Source of the DNA: Paenibacillus alkalitolerans
GTDB lineage: Bacteria; Bacillota; Bacilli; Paenibacillales; YIM-B00363
Length of the DNA: 59,448 nt
Reading direction: 5' to 3'
Assembly (NCBI RefSeq): GCF_016482785.1
Contig: NZ_JAEMXM010000033.1
Coordinates: 1 to 59,448 of the forward strand
The stretch's first letter is position 1; each line of letters starts with the position of its first letter. The notes below the pieces were generated by a model, which had not been told where the DNA came from, searched no databases, and saw only the letters and a list, made by a program, of their open reading frames with translations. The position numbers and the translations under genes were made by a program. Positions 8,654-15,491 of this stretch are shown here, piece by piece.

Positions 8654-8676
8654 AAAAAAACGAGGGCTGCCCCTCG
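8654..8676 (-). terminator. terminator of the alr-ndoAI-ndoA unit
   Basis: On the minus strand CGAGGG-GCAG-CCCTCG is followed by seven T, 8 nt after the ndoA stop codon. This is a compact intrinsic terminator separating ndoA from tex. Confidence 0.88.
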
Positions 8677-8683
8677 CTTGCGG

Positions 8684-9034
8684 TCAAAATTCGATCAATC
8701 CGACGCTGATTTGCAGCGCATCATCCACTTTCTTCATCGTCTCTTCGTCCAGATGCGTGATTTTATCCGTTAGACGTTGTTTGTCGATGGTGCGGATCTG
8801 CTCCAGCAATATAACGGAGTCCCGGTCGAACCCGTGCGATTCGGCATCGATTTCGACGTGTGTCGGGAGCTTCGCTTTCTGGATTTGCGCCGTAATGGCC
8901 GCCACGATGACGGTCGGGCTGAAACGATTGCCAATGTCGTTCTGAATCACCAATACCGGCCGTACGCCGCCCTGTTCGGAGCCGACGACCGGAGACAAGT
9001 CTGCGAAAAAGACGTCCCCACGCTTGACGATCAA
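8684..9034 (-). CDS. ndoA: EndoA (MazF-type) mRNA interferase toxin
   Basis: This 116-aa protein begins [20 protein letters not shown], the canonical EndoA/PemK N-terminus, with [12 protein letters not shown] and a C-terminal [14 protein letters not shown]. In Bacillus, EndoA cleaves mRNA at UACAU and is neutralised by EndoAI. The active-site Arg and Thr region (PTVIVAAIT) is intact and the length is exact. The gene follows its antitoxin by 3 nt. Confidence 0.97.
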   Translation of the reverse strand: MIVKRGDVFFADLSPVVGSEQGGVRPVLVIQNDIGNRFSPTVIVAAITAQIQKAKLPTHVEIDAESHGFDRDSVILLEQIRTIDKQRLTDKITHLDEETMKKVDDALQISVGLIEF

Positions 9035-9037
9035 TGG

Positions 9038-9319
9038 CTACACCCCGCTTACTAAGCGGTTGAGAGTGCTCTCTGCTTCTTCTTCTGCCAAGAACGCTTC
9101 GGAGCACATGGTCAAGTTGATCTTGGCCATCTCCATATATCCGCGTTGCATCGACTCGCGAAGGTGTCGTTTTTTCCGCTCCATGAGATAAAGCTTCATC
9201 GCTTGCCGGATGAATTCGCTGCGGTTCGAGTTTTCCTTCTCGACGATCCCATCCACCTCTTGCAGCAGGTGATCGGGCAGCGAGATCATGATTCTCTTGG
9301 TGTTTTGCACATTGGACAC
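9038..9319 (-). CDS. ndoAI: EndoAI antitoxin, ribbon-helix-helix
   Basis: A 93-aa protein with an N-terminal CopG/ribbon-helix-helix DNA-binding fold (RIMISLPDHLLQEVDGIV and NRSEFIRQAMKLYL) and a C-terminal helix that in the family blocks EndoA. The start is GTG at 9319 behind GGGGGTGC. It probably autoregulates its promoter. It lies 264 nt after alr, in the same order (alr, ndoAI, ndoA) as in B. subtilis. Confidence 0.95.
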   Translation of the reverse strand: MSNVQNTKRIMISLPDHLLQEVDGIVEKENSNRSEFIRQAMKLYLMERKKRHLRESMQRGYMEMAKINLTMCSEAFLAEEEAESTLNRLVSGV

Positions 9320-9583
9320 CGACTAACGCACCCCCAAAAATTCCGTCCTTCCGGTCAAAACATTACAGCGAACAACGATTGACTGGATTGCTACTACCAT
9401 TATTGCGTAGAGGAAGGCAAATTATACAAAACTTAGTATATGCCGTGAGTATATCACTTATGATGCATGCTGCGTGGGTATAGCTTTATGCGTACGCATA
9501 TTGCGGCTTTATACATATTCGCTGTAAAGCCGTATTTTCCTCTATCATCTTATGATTTTCCTGTTGGTAAAATGCACCACGCC
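9320..9583. other. intergenic region alr-ndoAI with a 14-bp palindrome
   Basis: No gene seen. It contains the perfect palindrome TATGCGTACGCATA at 9487-9500 and, on the minus strand, a TATAAT hexamer at about 9422-9427 some 110 nt before the ndoAI start, a plausible -10 box without a clear -35. These may drive and regulate ndoAI-ndoA; no terminator for alr is apparent. Confidence 0.4.
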
Positions 9584-10759
9584 TTATTTCCTATCCAACA
9601 GAGGATTATCGGACAACGCGACGCGGCCGTCCTTTACATACACGCGGGGCACCCGGTGCGAAATCATGCACGTTATTTCGTAATTGATCGTTCCCAGCTT
9701 GCGGGCGAGCTCGTCGGCCGGTATCGTCTCGCCGCCTTGTCGGCCGAACAACACGACCTCATCCCCGACGGCCACTTCCCGCGCCGCCTCTCCGTCCAGC
9801 CGGATCATGCATTGGTCCATGCAGATGTTTCCCACGACCGGCGCCCTTCGTCCCCGGACGAGCGCCTCCGCCTTGCCGTTCAACAGCCTCGTGTAGCCGT
9901 CCGCGTAACCGACCGGAAGCGTCGCAATGAGTTCCCGCTCTTTCGTCACGTAGTTGATGCCGTAGCTTATACCGCTTCCCGGAGGAAGCTCCTTCACCAT
10001 AACGACGCCCGTCTTCAGCGACATCACCGGCCGCAAATCGACTCGTCCGCGCTCCACCTCACCGGAGGGGTACAACCCGTACATGCTCACGCCGAGTCGA
10101 AGCATGTTGCACGTCAACTCCGGCGTGTCGATGCCTGTTGCGCTGTTGCCCGCGTGCAAATACGGGAAGGTGATCCCTTTCGCCCGGAAATAGCCGACGA
10201 CCTCGTCGAACTTGGCGAACTGCGAGCGAGTATAGGTCTTATCCTCCTCGTCCGCGCAAGCATAGTGCGTGAACAGTCCTTCCACCTCGACGCCGGGCGA
10301 CGCCAACGCATCTTCGATAAATAAGCACGCTTCCCGCATATCGTGAATGCCTACCCGGCCCATGCCGGTGTCGATCTTCACATGAATGCGCAGCGGATCG
10401 CCGCGGCTGCCGCTTTCGGAAGCGGCCCTCAGCACGTGGCGGTCGAACACCGTCAGCGTCACGCCGTGCTCGCGCGCCGCCCGAACGCCCTCCGGAGCCG
10501 TGTATCCGAGCACGAGCACAGGCGCTTGTATGCCGTGACTCCTCAGCTCAATCGCCTCGTCCAGGAACGCCACCGCCAAATAGTCGACGCCGAAATCGAC
10601 CGCCTCTTCCGCCACCTTCACCGCGCCGTGTCCGTATGCATTCGCTTTCACTACCGCCATTAAACGGATATCGGGGCCCAAGCTTCTTCGAAACTCTCCC
10701 AGGTTGTGCCGGAGAGCGTCGAGATCCACCTCGGCCCGCGTCATTCGATACGAATCCAA
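9584..10759 (-). CDS. alr: alanine racemase
   Basis: A 391-aa PLP enzyme converting L-alanine to D-alanine for peptidoglycan. The PLP lysine is Lys38 in AVVKANAYGHG. The second catalytic Tyr lies in the segment GSGISYGINYVTKE, and CMDQCMI follows in the C-terminal beta domain. The start is TTG at 10759 with GGTGA 6 nt upstream. It lies 115 nt downstream of the ydcC-like lipoprotein gene. Length and motifs are complete. Confidence 0.97.
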   Translation of the reverse strand: MDSYRMTRAEVDLDALRHNLGEFRRSLGPDIRLMAVVKANAYGHGAVKVAEEAVDFGVDYLAVAFLDEAIELRSHGIQAPVLVLGYTAPEGVRAAREHGVTLTVFDRHVLRAASESGSRGDPLRIHVKIDTGMGRVGIHDMREACLFIEDALASPGVEVEGLFTHYACADEEDKTYTRSQFAKFDEVVGYFRAKGITFPYLHAGNSATGIDTPELTCNMLRLGVSMYGLYPSGEVERGRVDLRPVMSLKTGVVMVKELPPGSGISYGINYVTKERELIATLPVGYADGYTRLLNGKAEALVRGRRAPVVGNICMDQCMIRLDGEAAREVAVGDEVVLFGRQGGETIPADELARKLGTINYEITCMISHRVPRVYVKDGRVALSDNPLLDRK

Positions 10760-10873
10760 GAGAAGTCACCGCCGGAAACAGAATCATTGTTTTATCTTAA
10801 AAGGGATCGCTCCCCCTGTCAACGAACTGTGCTCCCGCCGGACCCTCTCAACCGTCCCAATTTTTCCCTGCAC

Positions 10874-11941
10874 TTATTTCCCGGTTTGCCCGATCATAGA
10901 TTGCGCGACTTTCACCATCTCTTCGCTCGTCATATCGCCCGACATCAACCGGTAATCGATGCCGTCGGCCGTCCACATTAACGTCTTCATCTCTTCGCCC
11001 AACATCACTCCGATCGTCGAGCCGAGCTCCACATCGACGACGGTGCCGGACATGCTGGACACCGTCTGCGCAATCTTCTCCGGTGTTTCTATTATTGTAA
11101 AGTTATGCTCGCCGGTGAAGCGGAGGACGATCGCGTCGGTATCGCCGTACTTTTGCTCCGTGACGCTCTTCTCGGCCACACCCTCAGGCAGATACGTCGG
11201 GTAAACGATGCCGAATTGGTTCGATGCCGTATCTTTCTCCTTCCCCTTAGTGGTTTCCTTGCCCTTGTCTTCCTCCGCCATCACCGGAACCGACGAAATC
11301 GAGACGCTCGTCATGTTGCGCTGCATATCGAAGTAATCTTTGTCGAACTGATGGCCGAACTTAAATTCCGAGAACTCGACCGTCACCATGTCGTTCGCGT
11401 CCCCATCGGTCACGACGACGCGCTGCGGCGCCAAATCCTTCTTGTTCAGCCAAATTTTCTGGCGCACGAGCGAAGCGTTCTGATAGTTCGCCTCGACGTC
11501 AAATACATAGGAGTCGTTCTCCGTCGTGAACTGGCGCTCTTCGTCGTTCACGATGCTTTGCGCCAGCGTCTCGAACAGGTAGGCTTGCCCTTGGTTTTTC
11601 GGCCAATCGCTCTGGAAACGGAAGCTCTTGCTCAGGTGCGGCGTGAGCACGAATACGCCGTCGTCGTTGCGCAGCACGATCTGCGTGATGTCTTTCTCTT
11701 TATTCGTAAGCGCGATTCGATAATAGCTGGGGTTTTGATAGCAGACCTCCACCCCGTACTCTTGCGGCTGCTGGCCCGTATTCACCTTCAACGTTCCTAC
11801 CGCATGATAGCTGTCCAGCTTGCCCGTCAGCTTCTCCAAATCCGATACCACACCCGCCGCATCCTTCGCCCCTCCGCATGCCGCCAGCAGCATCGCCATC
11901 GTCAGCGTGAGCGCTGTGATCCAGGCCCATCGTTTCATCAT
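10874..11941 (-). CDS. YdcC-like lipoprotein, LolA/outer-membrane-lipoprotein-sorting fold
   Basis: With the ATG at 11941 (a GTG four codons earlier lies on top of the ribosome binding site) the protein is 355 aa. A lipoprotein signal ends in the lipobox LLAACGG. The central part (SYHAVGTLKVNTG, VWFLNKKDLAPQ-like segment, DYFDMQRNM) is the LolA-like fold of the MucB/YdcC group; the last 100 residues form a DUF4367-like domain (SEEMVKVAQSMIGQTGK at the end). Known relatives are sporulation-associated lipoproteins upstream of alr. It sits outside the membrane, anchored by lipid. Confidence 0.88.
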   Translation of the reverse strand: MMKRWAWITALTLTMAMLLAACGGAKDAAGVVSDLEKLTGKLDSYHAVGTLKVNTGQQPQEYGVEVCYQNPSYYRIALTNKEKDITQIVLRNDDGVFVLTPHLSKSFRFQSDWPKNQGQAYLFETLAQSIVNDEERQFTTENDSYVFDVEANYQNASLVRQKIWLNKKDLAPQRVVVTDGDANDMVTVEFSEFKFGHQFDKDYFDMQRNMTSVSISSVPVMAEEDKGKETTKGKEKDTASNQFGIVYPTYLPEGVAEKSVTEQKYGDTDAIVLRFTGEHNFTIIETPEKIAQTVSSMSGTVVDVELGSTIGVMLGEEMKTLMWTADGIDYRLMSGDMTSEEMVKVAQSMIGQTGK

Positions 11942-12019
11942 ATCGAGGTCCACCCCTCCGCATCAGTTTCGACTGTTCGATAACATGTCTATGAGGGGGG
12001 TTGGACATTTATGCAGACT

Positions 12020-12046
12020 AGCATGACGAGCATGACGAGCATGACA
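12020..12046. repeat. 9-bp tandem repeat, three copies
   Basis: Three consecutive copies of AGCATGACG (the last ending in A) lie between the lipoprotein gene and the small exported protein. No function is evident. Confidence 0.6.
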
Positions 12047-12080
12047 AGCACGGAATGCGAATATTGGAATGCTCCTTAAA

Positions 12081-12275
12081 TCACTTCTTATACAGCAGCT
12101 GCGTGTTTAACCTCGAGCGCAGCCTGAACTTCCGTTCAAGCACGCCGCTCTTATACACCTTCTCCACGCCCCGGTCCCCGACCGCGGCGCTTTTGGCGTC
12201 GCCCGCCATATACATGGGTAATACAAAATGTACGGTCAATGTCAAAATAGCGGCCATACTGCAAACTTTGTTCAT
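12081..12275 (-). CDS. small exported protein under a c-di-GMP riboswitch
   Basis: This 64-aa frame starts ATG at 12275 with GGGGATG about 6 nt upstream. The N-terminus MNKVCSMAAILTLTVHFVLP is a signal-peptide or membrane-anchor-like stretch; the rest is basic (KFRLRSRLNTQLLYKK). I recognise no family. The support for it being real is its position: it is the first gene downstream of a well-formed c-di-GMP-I aptamer on the same strand. It may be a secreted peptide whose production follows the sessile/motile switch. Confidence 0.55.
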   Translation of the reverse strand: MNKVCSMAAILTLTVHFVLPMYMAGDAKSAAVGDRGVEKVYKSGVLERKFRLRSRLNTQLLYKK

Positions 12276-12375
12276 TATTCACATCCCCAAACATTCGTGA
12301 AATTAAAACAGGCCCACCCACAGTTGATCGCTGCGAATGAGCCGGTACGTGCTTCGTCCGTTTCACGGTTCCGGT

Positions 12376-12476
12376 ATTGCGGCAGCTGGCTGGCGATCTC
12401 CCGACCGAATGTCCGTCAGGTCTTAGCCCCTTTAGCTTTGCGTCGCCGCCTTTCGGCGGTTTTGCCTTTAAACTTG
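12376..12476 (-). promoter_or_regulatory. c-di-GMP-I (GEMM) riboswitch
   Basis: Read on the minus strand: AGGCAAAACC, then a short stem capped by a GAAA tetraloop (GCC-GAAA-GGC), then GGCGACGCAAAGC, then GGGGCTAAGACC, then a second arm containing GATCGCCAGCCAGC. GACGCAAAGC after a GAAA-capped hairpin, followed by GGxCTAA, is the GEMM signature. Between the aptamer and the small gene lies GGCTCA...TGGGCC followed by TGTTTTAATTT, which could be the switchable terminator. Confidence 0.88.
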
Positions 12477-12512
12477 TTGTCGTTGCAAAGGTATGTATAT
12501 GCGTAACGCGAT

Positions 12513-12932
12513 TTATGCGCCTTCTACTTCGAATTCGTTCGAATTGTTCCAGGACGGGCCGCCGCCTATTTCGAACTTCGGCAGCAGGTTGGCCATGTTG
12601 TAATTCGATTCGAACGTTATGCTCAAGCGAAGCTTTCCTTGCCGGATCGCGAATTCGAACTGGATTTCGCCGTGCGTCCAGCCTACCTTGTGCGAGAGCG
12701 CCTGAACCGCCATACGGCGGAAATCGTTGCGCTGCGCCTCACTCATTCCCGCAGCCGCCATGAAAGGCCGGGTGTGGCTTGTCTCGAACGGGTCGTGACG
12801 AATCCCGAACTTGCCGATCACATTATTGCGAATTTGCACAAATACGATTCCGGATGACAGGGAGGCGAGCTCGTCGTTCAATCTAGTGAACGCCATGTTC
12901 AGCTGCTTAGTCAACGAATCCATCTGAGCCAT
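12513..12932 (-). CDS. conserved hypothetical protein, 139 aa
   Basis: The start has a strong AAGGAGG site 12 nt before ATG at 12932. The protein is soluble with an N-terminal helix (MDSLTKQLNMAFTRLNDEL) and an alpha/beta body (SSGIVFVQIRNNVIGKFGIR, GEIQFEFAIRQGKLRLSITF). No named family recognised. It is transcribed toward the riboswitch at 12476, so the two may share a direction but the riboswitch would lie in its 3' region. Confidence 0.78.
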   Translation of the reverse strand: MAQMDSLTKQLNMAFTRLNDELASLSSGIVFVQIRNNVIGKFGIRHDPFETSHTRPFMAAAGMSEAQRNDFRRMAVQALSHKVGWTHGEIQFEFAIRQGKLRLSITFESNYNMANLLPKFEIGGGPSWNNSNEFEVEGA

Positions 12933-13108
12933 TACATCAATAACCTCCTTCCTGTCAAGAGAATTTAACGCGCTTGAAATCTAGTGGGTCGTACGTCCTA
13001 TTATAGTAGAATCCCTCTACTGTGACAATATGGTAATATGCAAATTGCGAAAAAATTCTACTTTTTTTGACAAAAAGTCCGATCGAATATACGGAAAGAA
13101 CGAAATGA

Positions 13109-13300
13109 TCACTTTTGAACCGCCCTGCGTAGGAAAAGAATCGCCGACACCATCTCTCCGAACGGATGGAGCTCTTCAGGCAGAACCGTTCTTATCGGTT
13201 CGCCAACCTGCTTTAGAAATATCCCCCAATCCCGCTCGGACACTTCCGGCTTGCGCCCGGTGCGCCGGTCGATTTCACCGCGCAGCCACGCCAGCCACAC
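13109..13300 (-). CDS. possible small protein, 63 aa
   Basis: A GTG-initiated frame with protein-like composition (ERDWGIFLKQVGEP, PEELHPFGEMVSAILFLRR). The ribosome binding site is poor and no family is recognised. It might be a remnant of a longer gene or spurious. The flanks 12933-13108 and 13301-13472 show nothing else I can name. Confidence 0.35.
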   Translation of the reverse strand: MWLAWLRGEIDRRTGRKPEVSERDWGIFLKQVGEPIRTVLPEELHPFGEMVSAILFLRRAVQK

Positions 13301-13472
13301 TATAACGCGTACGATTTTCCTTTATTTCGCTCAAACTTCCTTCTTAGCTTGAATACAATTTCGACATCTCCACGTCCGCACAAACCTTTCATACCCTATG
13401 AAAATACTATATCACAAAAGCAAAAAACAGATTGCTAGAGTACTAGATTCTTGGTTTGTGGAGGTTGTGCGC

Positions 13473-14099
13473 ATGGAGCAAATAATGTATCCGCAAACGC
13501 TGTATCACGGCACGATTGACCTGAATCTCGACTCCTTTCGCACACGGCTTCTCAATAGTACATATTGGCGGCCGAAGCGGGATTTCGGAGCCGGATTCTA
13601 TACTACGACTTCGATCAGCCAGGCCAAAAAATGGGCGCGCGACACCGCAAAGAAATACGCCGGACCCGAGACGCCGAGACCATGTGTGTTGGAAATTGAA
13701 TTTATCGCGGAAGGAACGGTATTTGAACCGCTCGTTTATATTTCGGAAACCGTATTCTGGGCGAAATTCGTTCTGGATCATCGTACAAAAGCGGAAATAG
13801 ACTACGACCCATGCCCGGTCCATCCAGACCTCATCATCGGACCGGTAGCCGACAACGATACCGGAAAGATAGTCGAAACCGCAATAAAACTTAACAAAAC
13901 CGATGATCCTAATTGGTTTTTTAATCAAATTGTCCGATCGAAGCGGGGGCGCAGGAGGGACACGACGGAGCTTGGCAATCAAGTTGTGTTTTCGAAAGAG
14001 GTATTGGAGCAATCGCTTCGGTTGACGGGTTATTACACATTTTTCGGAAGCAGGTGGCACTATGATGTCGAAGGCTCGGATCCGGTTGGATCGTTATGA
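13473..14099 (+). CDS. DUF3990-like protein with ADP-ribosyltransferase-type fold
   Basis: The ATG at 13473 follows GGAGG by 8 nt and gives 208 aa. Motifs match the DUF3990 family: LYHGT (His12), DFGAGFYTT (Tyr43), an AKKWA helix, DLIIGPVADND in the middle, and a late ELGNQVVF segment. The order His...Tyr...(E/N)Q resembles ADP-ribosyltransferase folds, and DUF3990 genes usually travel with a small DUF3791-type partner, as here: the next gene overlaps the last 38 nt. A toxin-antitoxin or effector role is inference. No membrane segment or signal. Low-GC tail and isolated position suggest an acquired module. Confidence 0.75.
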   Translation: MEQIMYPQTLYHGTIDLNLDSFRTRLLNSTYWRPKRDFGAGFYTTTSISQAKKWARDTAKKYAGPETPRPCVLEIEFIAEGTVFEPLVYISETVFWAKFVLDHRTKAEIDYDPCPVHPDLIIGPVADNDTGKIVETAIKLNKTDDPNWFFNQIVRSKRGRRRDTTELGNQVVFSKEVLEQSLRLTGYYTFFGSRWHYDVEGSDPVGSL

Positions 14100-14373
14100 A
14101 CGGGGAATATGGTTTCATCTCGTTCATCATTTCGGCTATCTCCCGTCTCAAGCCCGCAGTGTTGTCATTGCATACCACGCCGTTATTAACCGGTTGGGCA
14201 GGTTCGATAATTGCGAGGATAGCGCAGAACGTCTGCATATCGCCGTCCGGAGCGGTCTCGCCCCCGAAACGTGGCTGCAGCGCATCCGCCTTATCGAGGA
14301 AGACGAATTGACGGACGACAGCATTTGGACGGCTGAGAAAGCGGCAACGACACAAAGAACCGTCCGGAAATGA
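14062..14373 (+). CDS. small partner of the DUF3990-like protein
   Basis: A 103-aa soluble protein starting ATG at 14062 (or 14065) with CAGGTGG just upstream, overlapping the previous gene by 38 nt in another frame, so translation is coupled. It contains helical segments FHLVHHFGYLPSQARSVVIA and SAERLHIAVRSGLAPETWL. It could be a DUF3791-like antitoxin or folding partner; similarity by eye is weak. The stop lies inside a perfect hairpin (14360-14384). Confidence 0.62.
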   Translation: MMSKARIRLDRYERGIWFHLVHHFGYLPSQARSVVIAYHAVINRLGRFDNCEDSAERLHIAVRSGLAPETWLQRIRLIEEDELTDDSIWTAEKAATTQRTVRK

Positions 14374-14384
14374 ATTCCGGACGG
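14360..14384. terminator. perfect hairpin over the stop codon, terminator-like
   Basis: CCGTCCGGAA-ATGAA-TTCCGGACGG is a 10-bp GC-rich stem with a 5-nt loop that includes the stop codon of the partner gene. Only CGTTAT follows, not a T-run, so termination would be weak; it may instead protect the mRNA end. Confidence 0.4.
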
Positions 14385-14530
14385 CGTTATCGTGAACTAG
14401 TGTTCATAATTAAATGATGCGCGTAATCGGCTGTGTCGCTAGAATGCGGCTTTAGCGGCGTGTAACCGAAATTTTTTCGCTCCCACGCCTTAATGCGAAC
14501 AAACTCCGTTCTCCGCAGCCTCAAAATATC

Positions 14531-14580
14531 CGCTATTAACGTCCTTTGGAGGGTATCGTGGTCCAAGGTCGTTAATAGCG
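14531..14580 (-). terminator. long imperfect hairpin downstream of the phosphoesterase operon
   Basis: CGCTATTAACG (14531-14541) pairs with CGTTAATAGCG (14570-14580); inside, CCTT/AAGG and GGA/TCC extend the stem. On the minus strand it is followed by GATATTTTGAGG, so it could end the 21.1-14.6 kb transcript. It also has the look of a dispersed intergenic hairpin repeat; one copy only is seen here. The rest of 14374-14630 holds nothing else I can identify. Confidence 0.5.
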
Positions 14581-14630
14581 ATCAATTACTCCTTTACTCG
14601 GAGACTCGGCAATTTCCAACCATTCTCTAT

Positions 14631-15491
14631 CTACTTGCCTTTGTTCAAGCCGTTGTCGTTTCTATGCTCGTTGCCCCTGCCCCGAATGTTGTCGATCGCG
14701 ATCGTTTTCACCGTCTCATTGTCCGCCGCATCCCGAATATACACCGAGTATGCGCCGTTCGCAATAACTTTGAACGAGGGGTCCGCAGCCGATAAAATCG
14801 TTCCGGTCGTGTCGAAATCATCCGCCGTCCGGTTGCCCGCCGCCCATTTCATTACTGCAAGCGAGTTTCCGTCCGACTCTCCGTCAATCTTGTAGTACGC
14901 TTGAACGGTCACGTCGTTGCCCGTCGGGTGAAGCGGCGTCGCTTTCAACGTCAATACCGGGGCAACTGTGAATATGTTCCTTACCTCAATTGCCGCCACC
15001 GACTCATTCCCCGCCGCATCCTTCGCGTAGACGGTGTATGCGCCGTTTCGGGTCACAGCGAACGAGCGGTTATCCAGGCCGATCGCCGTACCCGCGCCCG
15101 CGAAGTAGTCAGCCGTACGGCTGCCTTCAGCCCACTTCAGCACGGTCACAGAGTTCCCGGCTTCGCCGCCCGCAACCTCCGCAGTCACCTTCACATTAAC
15201 GGCGCGATTCGTAGGAACGGTAACATCCGGCGCCAACGAGACCGCGGGAGGCGTGCGGATAATGGTACGAATGTCAACGCGCTCCACCATCAGATTGCCC
15301 GCCGCATCCTTCACATAAATCGTGTACACACCGTTCTCGCTGACCGTGGACTCTTGAACGCCCGCCGGGAGCAGCGAGCCGCCGCCTTCCAAGAAGAAGG
15401 CGATATCGCGCTCCCCTTCGGCCCACCTTGCCTCTACAATCCCATCGCCGCCGGCCAATCCGAACGCTACGGCCACATTCCCGTTCGTCAC
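14631..15491 (-). pseudogene. C-terminal part of the large phosphoesterase, split off by a -1 frameshift
   Basis: This 286-aa frame consists of three similar about 90-residue repeats, each ending in a motif like GVYTIYVKDAAGN / GAYTVYAKDAAGN / GAYSVYIRDAADN, typical of bacterial surface Ig-like or Big_3-type modules, then a short Asn/Lys-rich tail. It has no signal peptide. Its GTG start overlaps the upstream stop as GTGA. The first repeat is missing only its first few residues, which are found in the preceding frame (RFEVRPTV), so this is best read as the natural C-terminus of the upstream protein separated by a one-base loss. Confidence 0.75.

Noticed and set aside
15488-15491. Programmed -1 ribosomal frameshift
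   Set aside because: No X XXY YYZ slippery heptamer or obvious downstream pseudoknot seen; a one-base deletion or sequencing error in a C-rich stretch is simpler.
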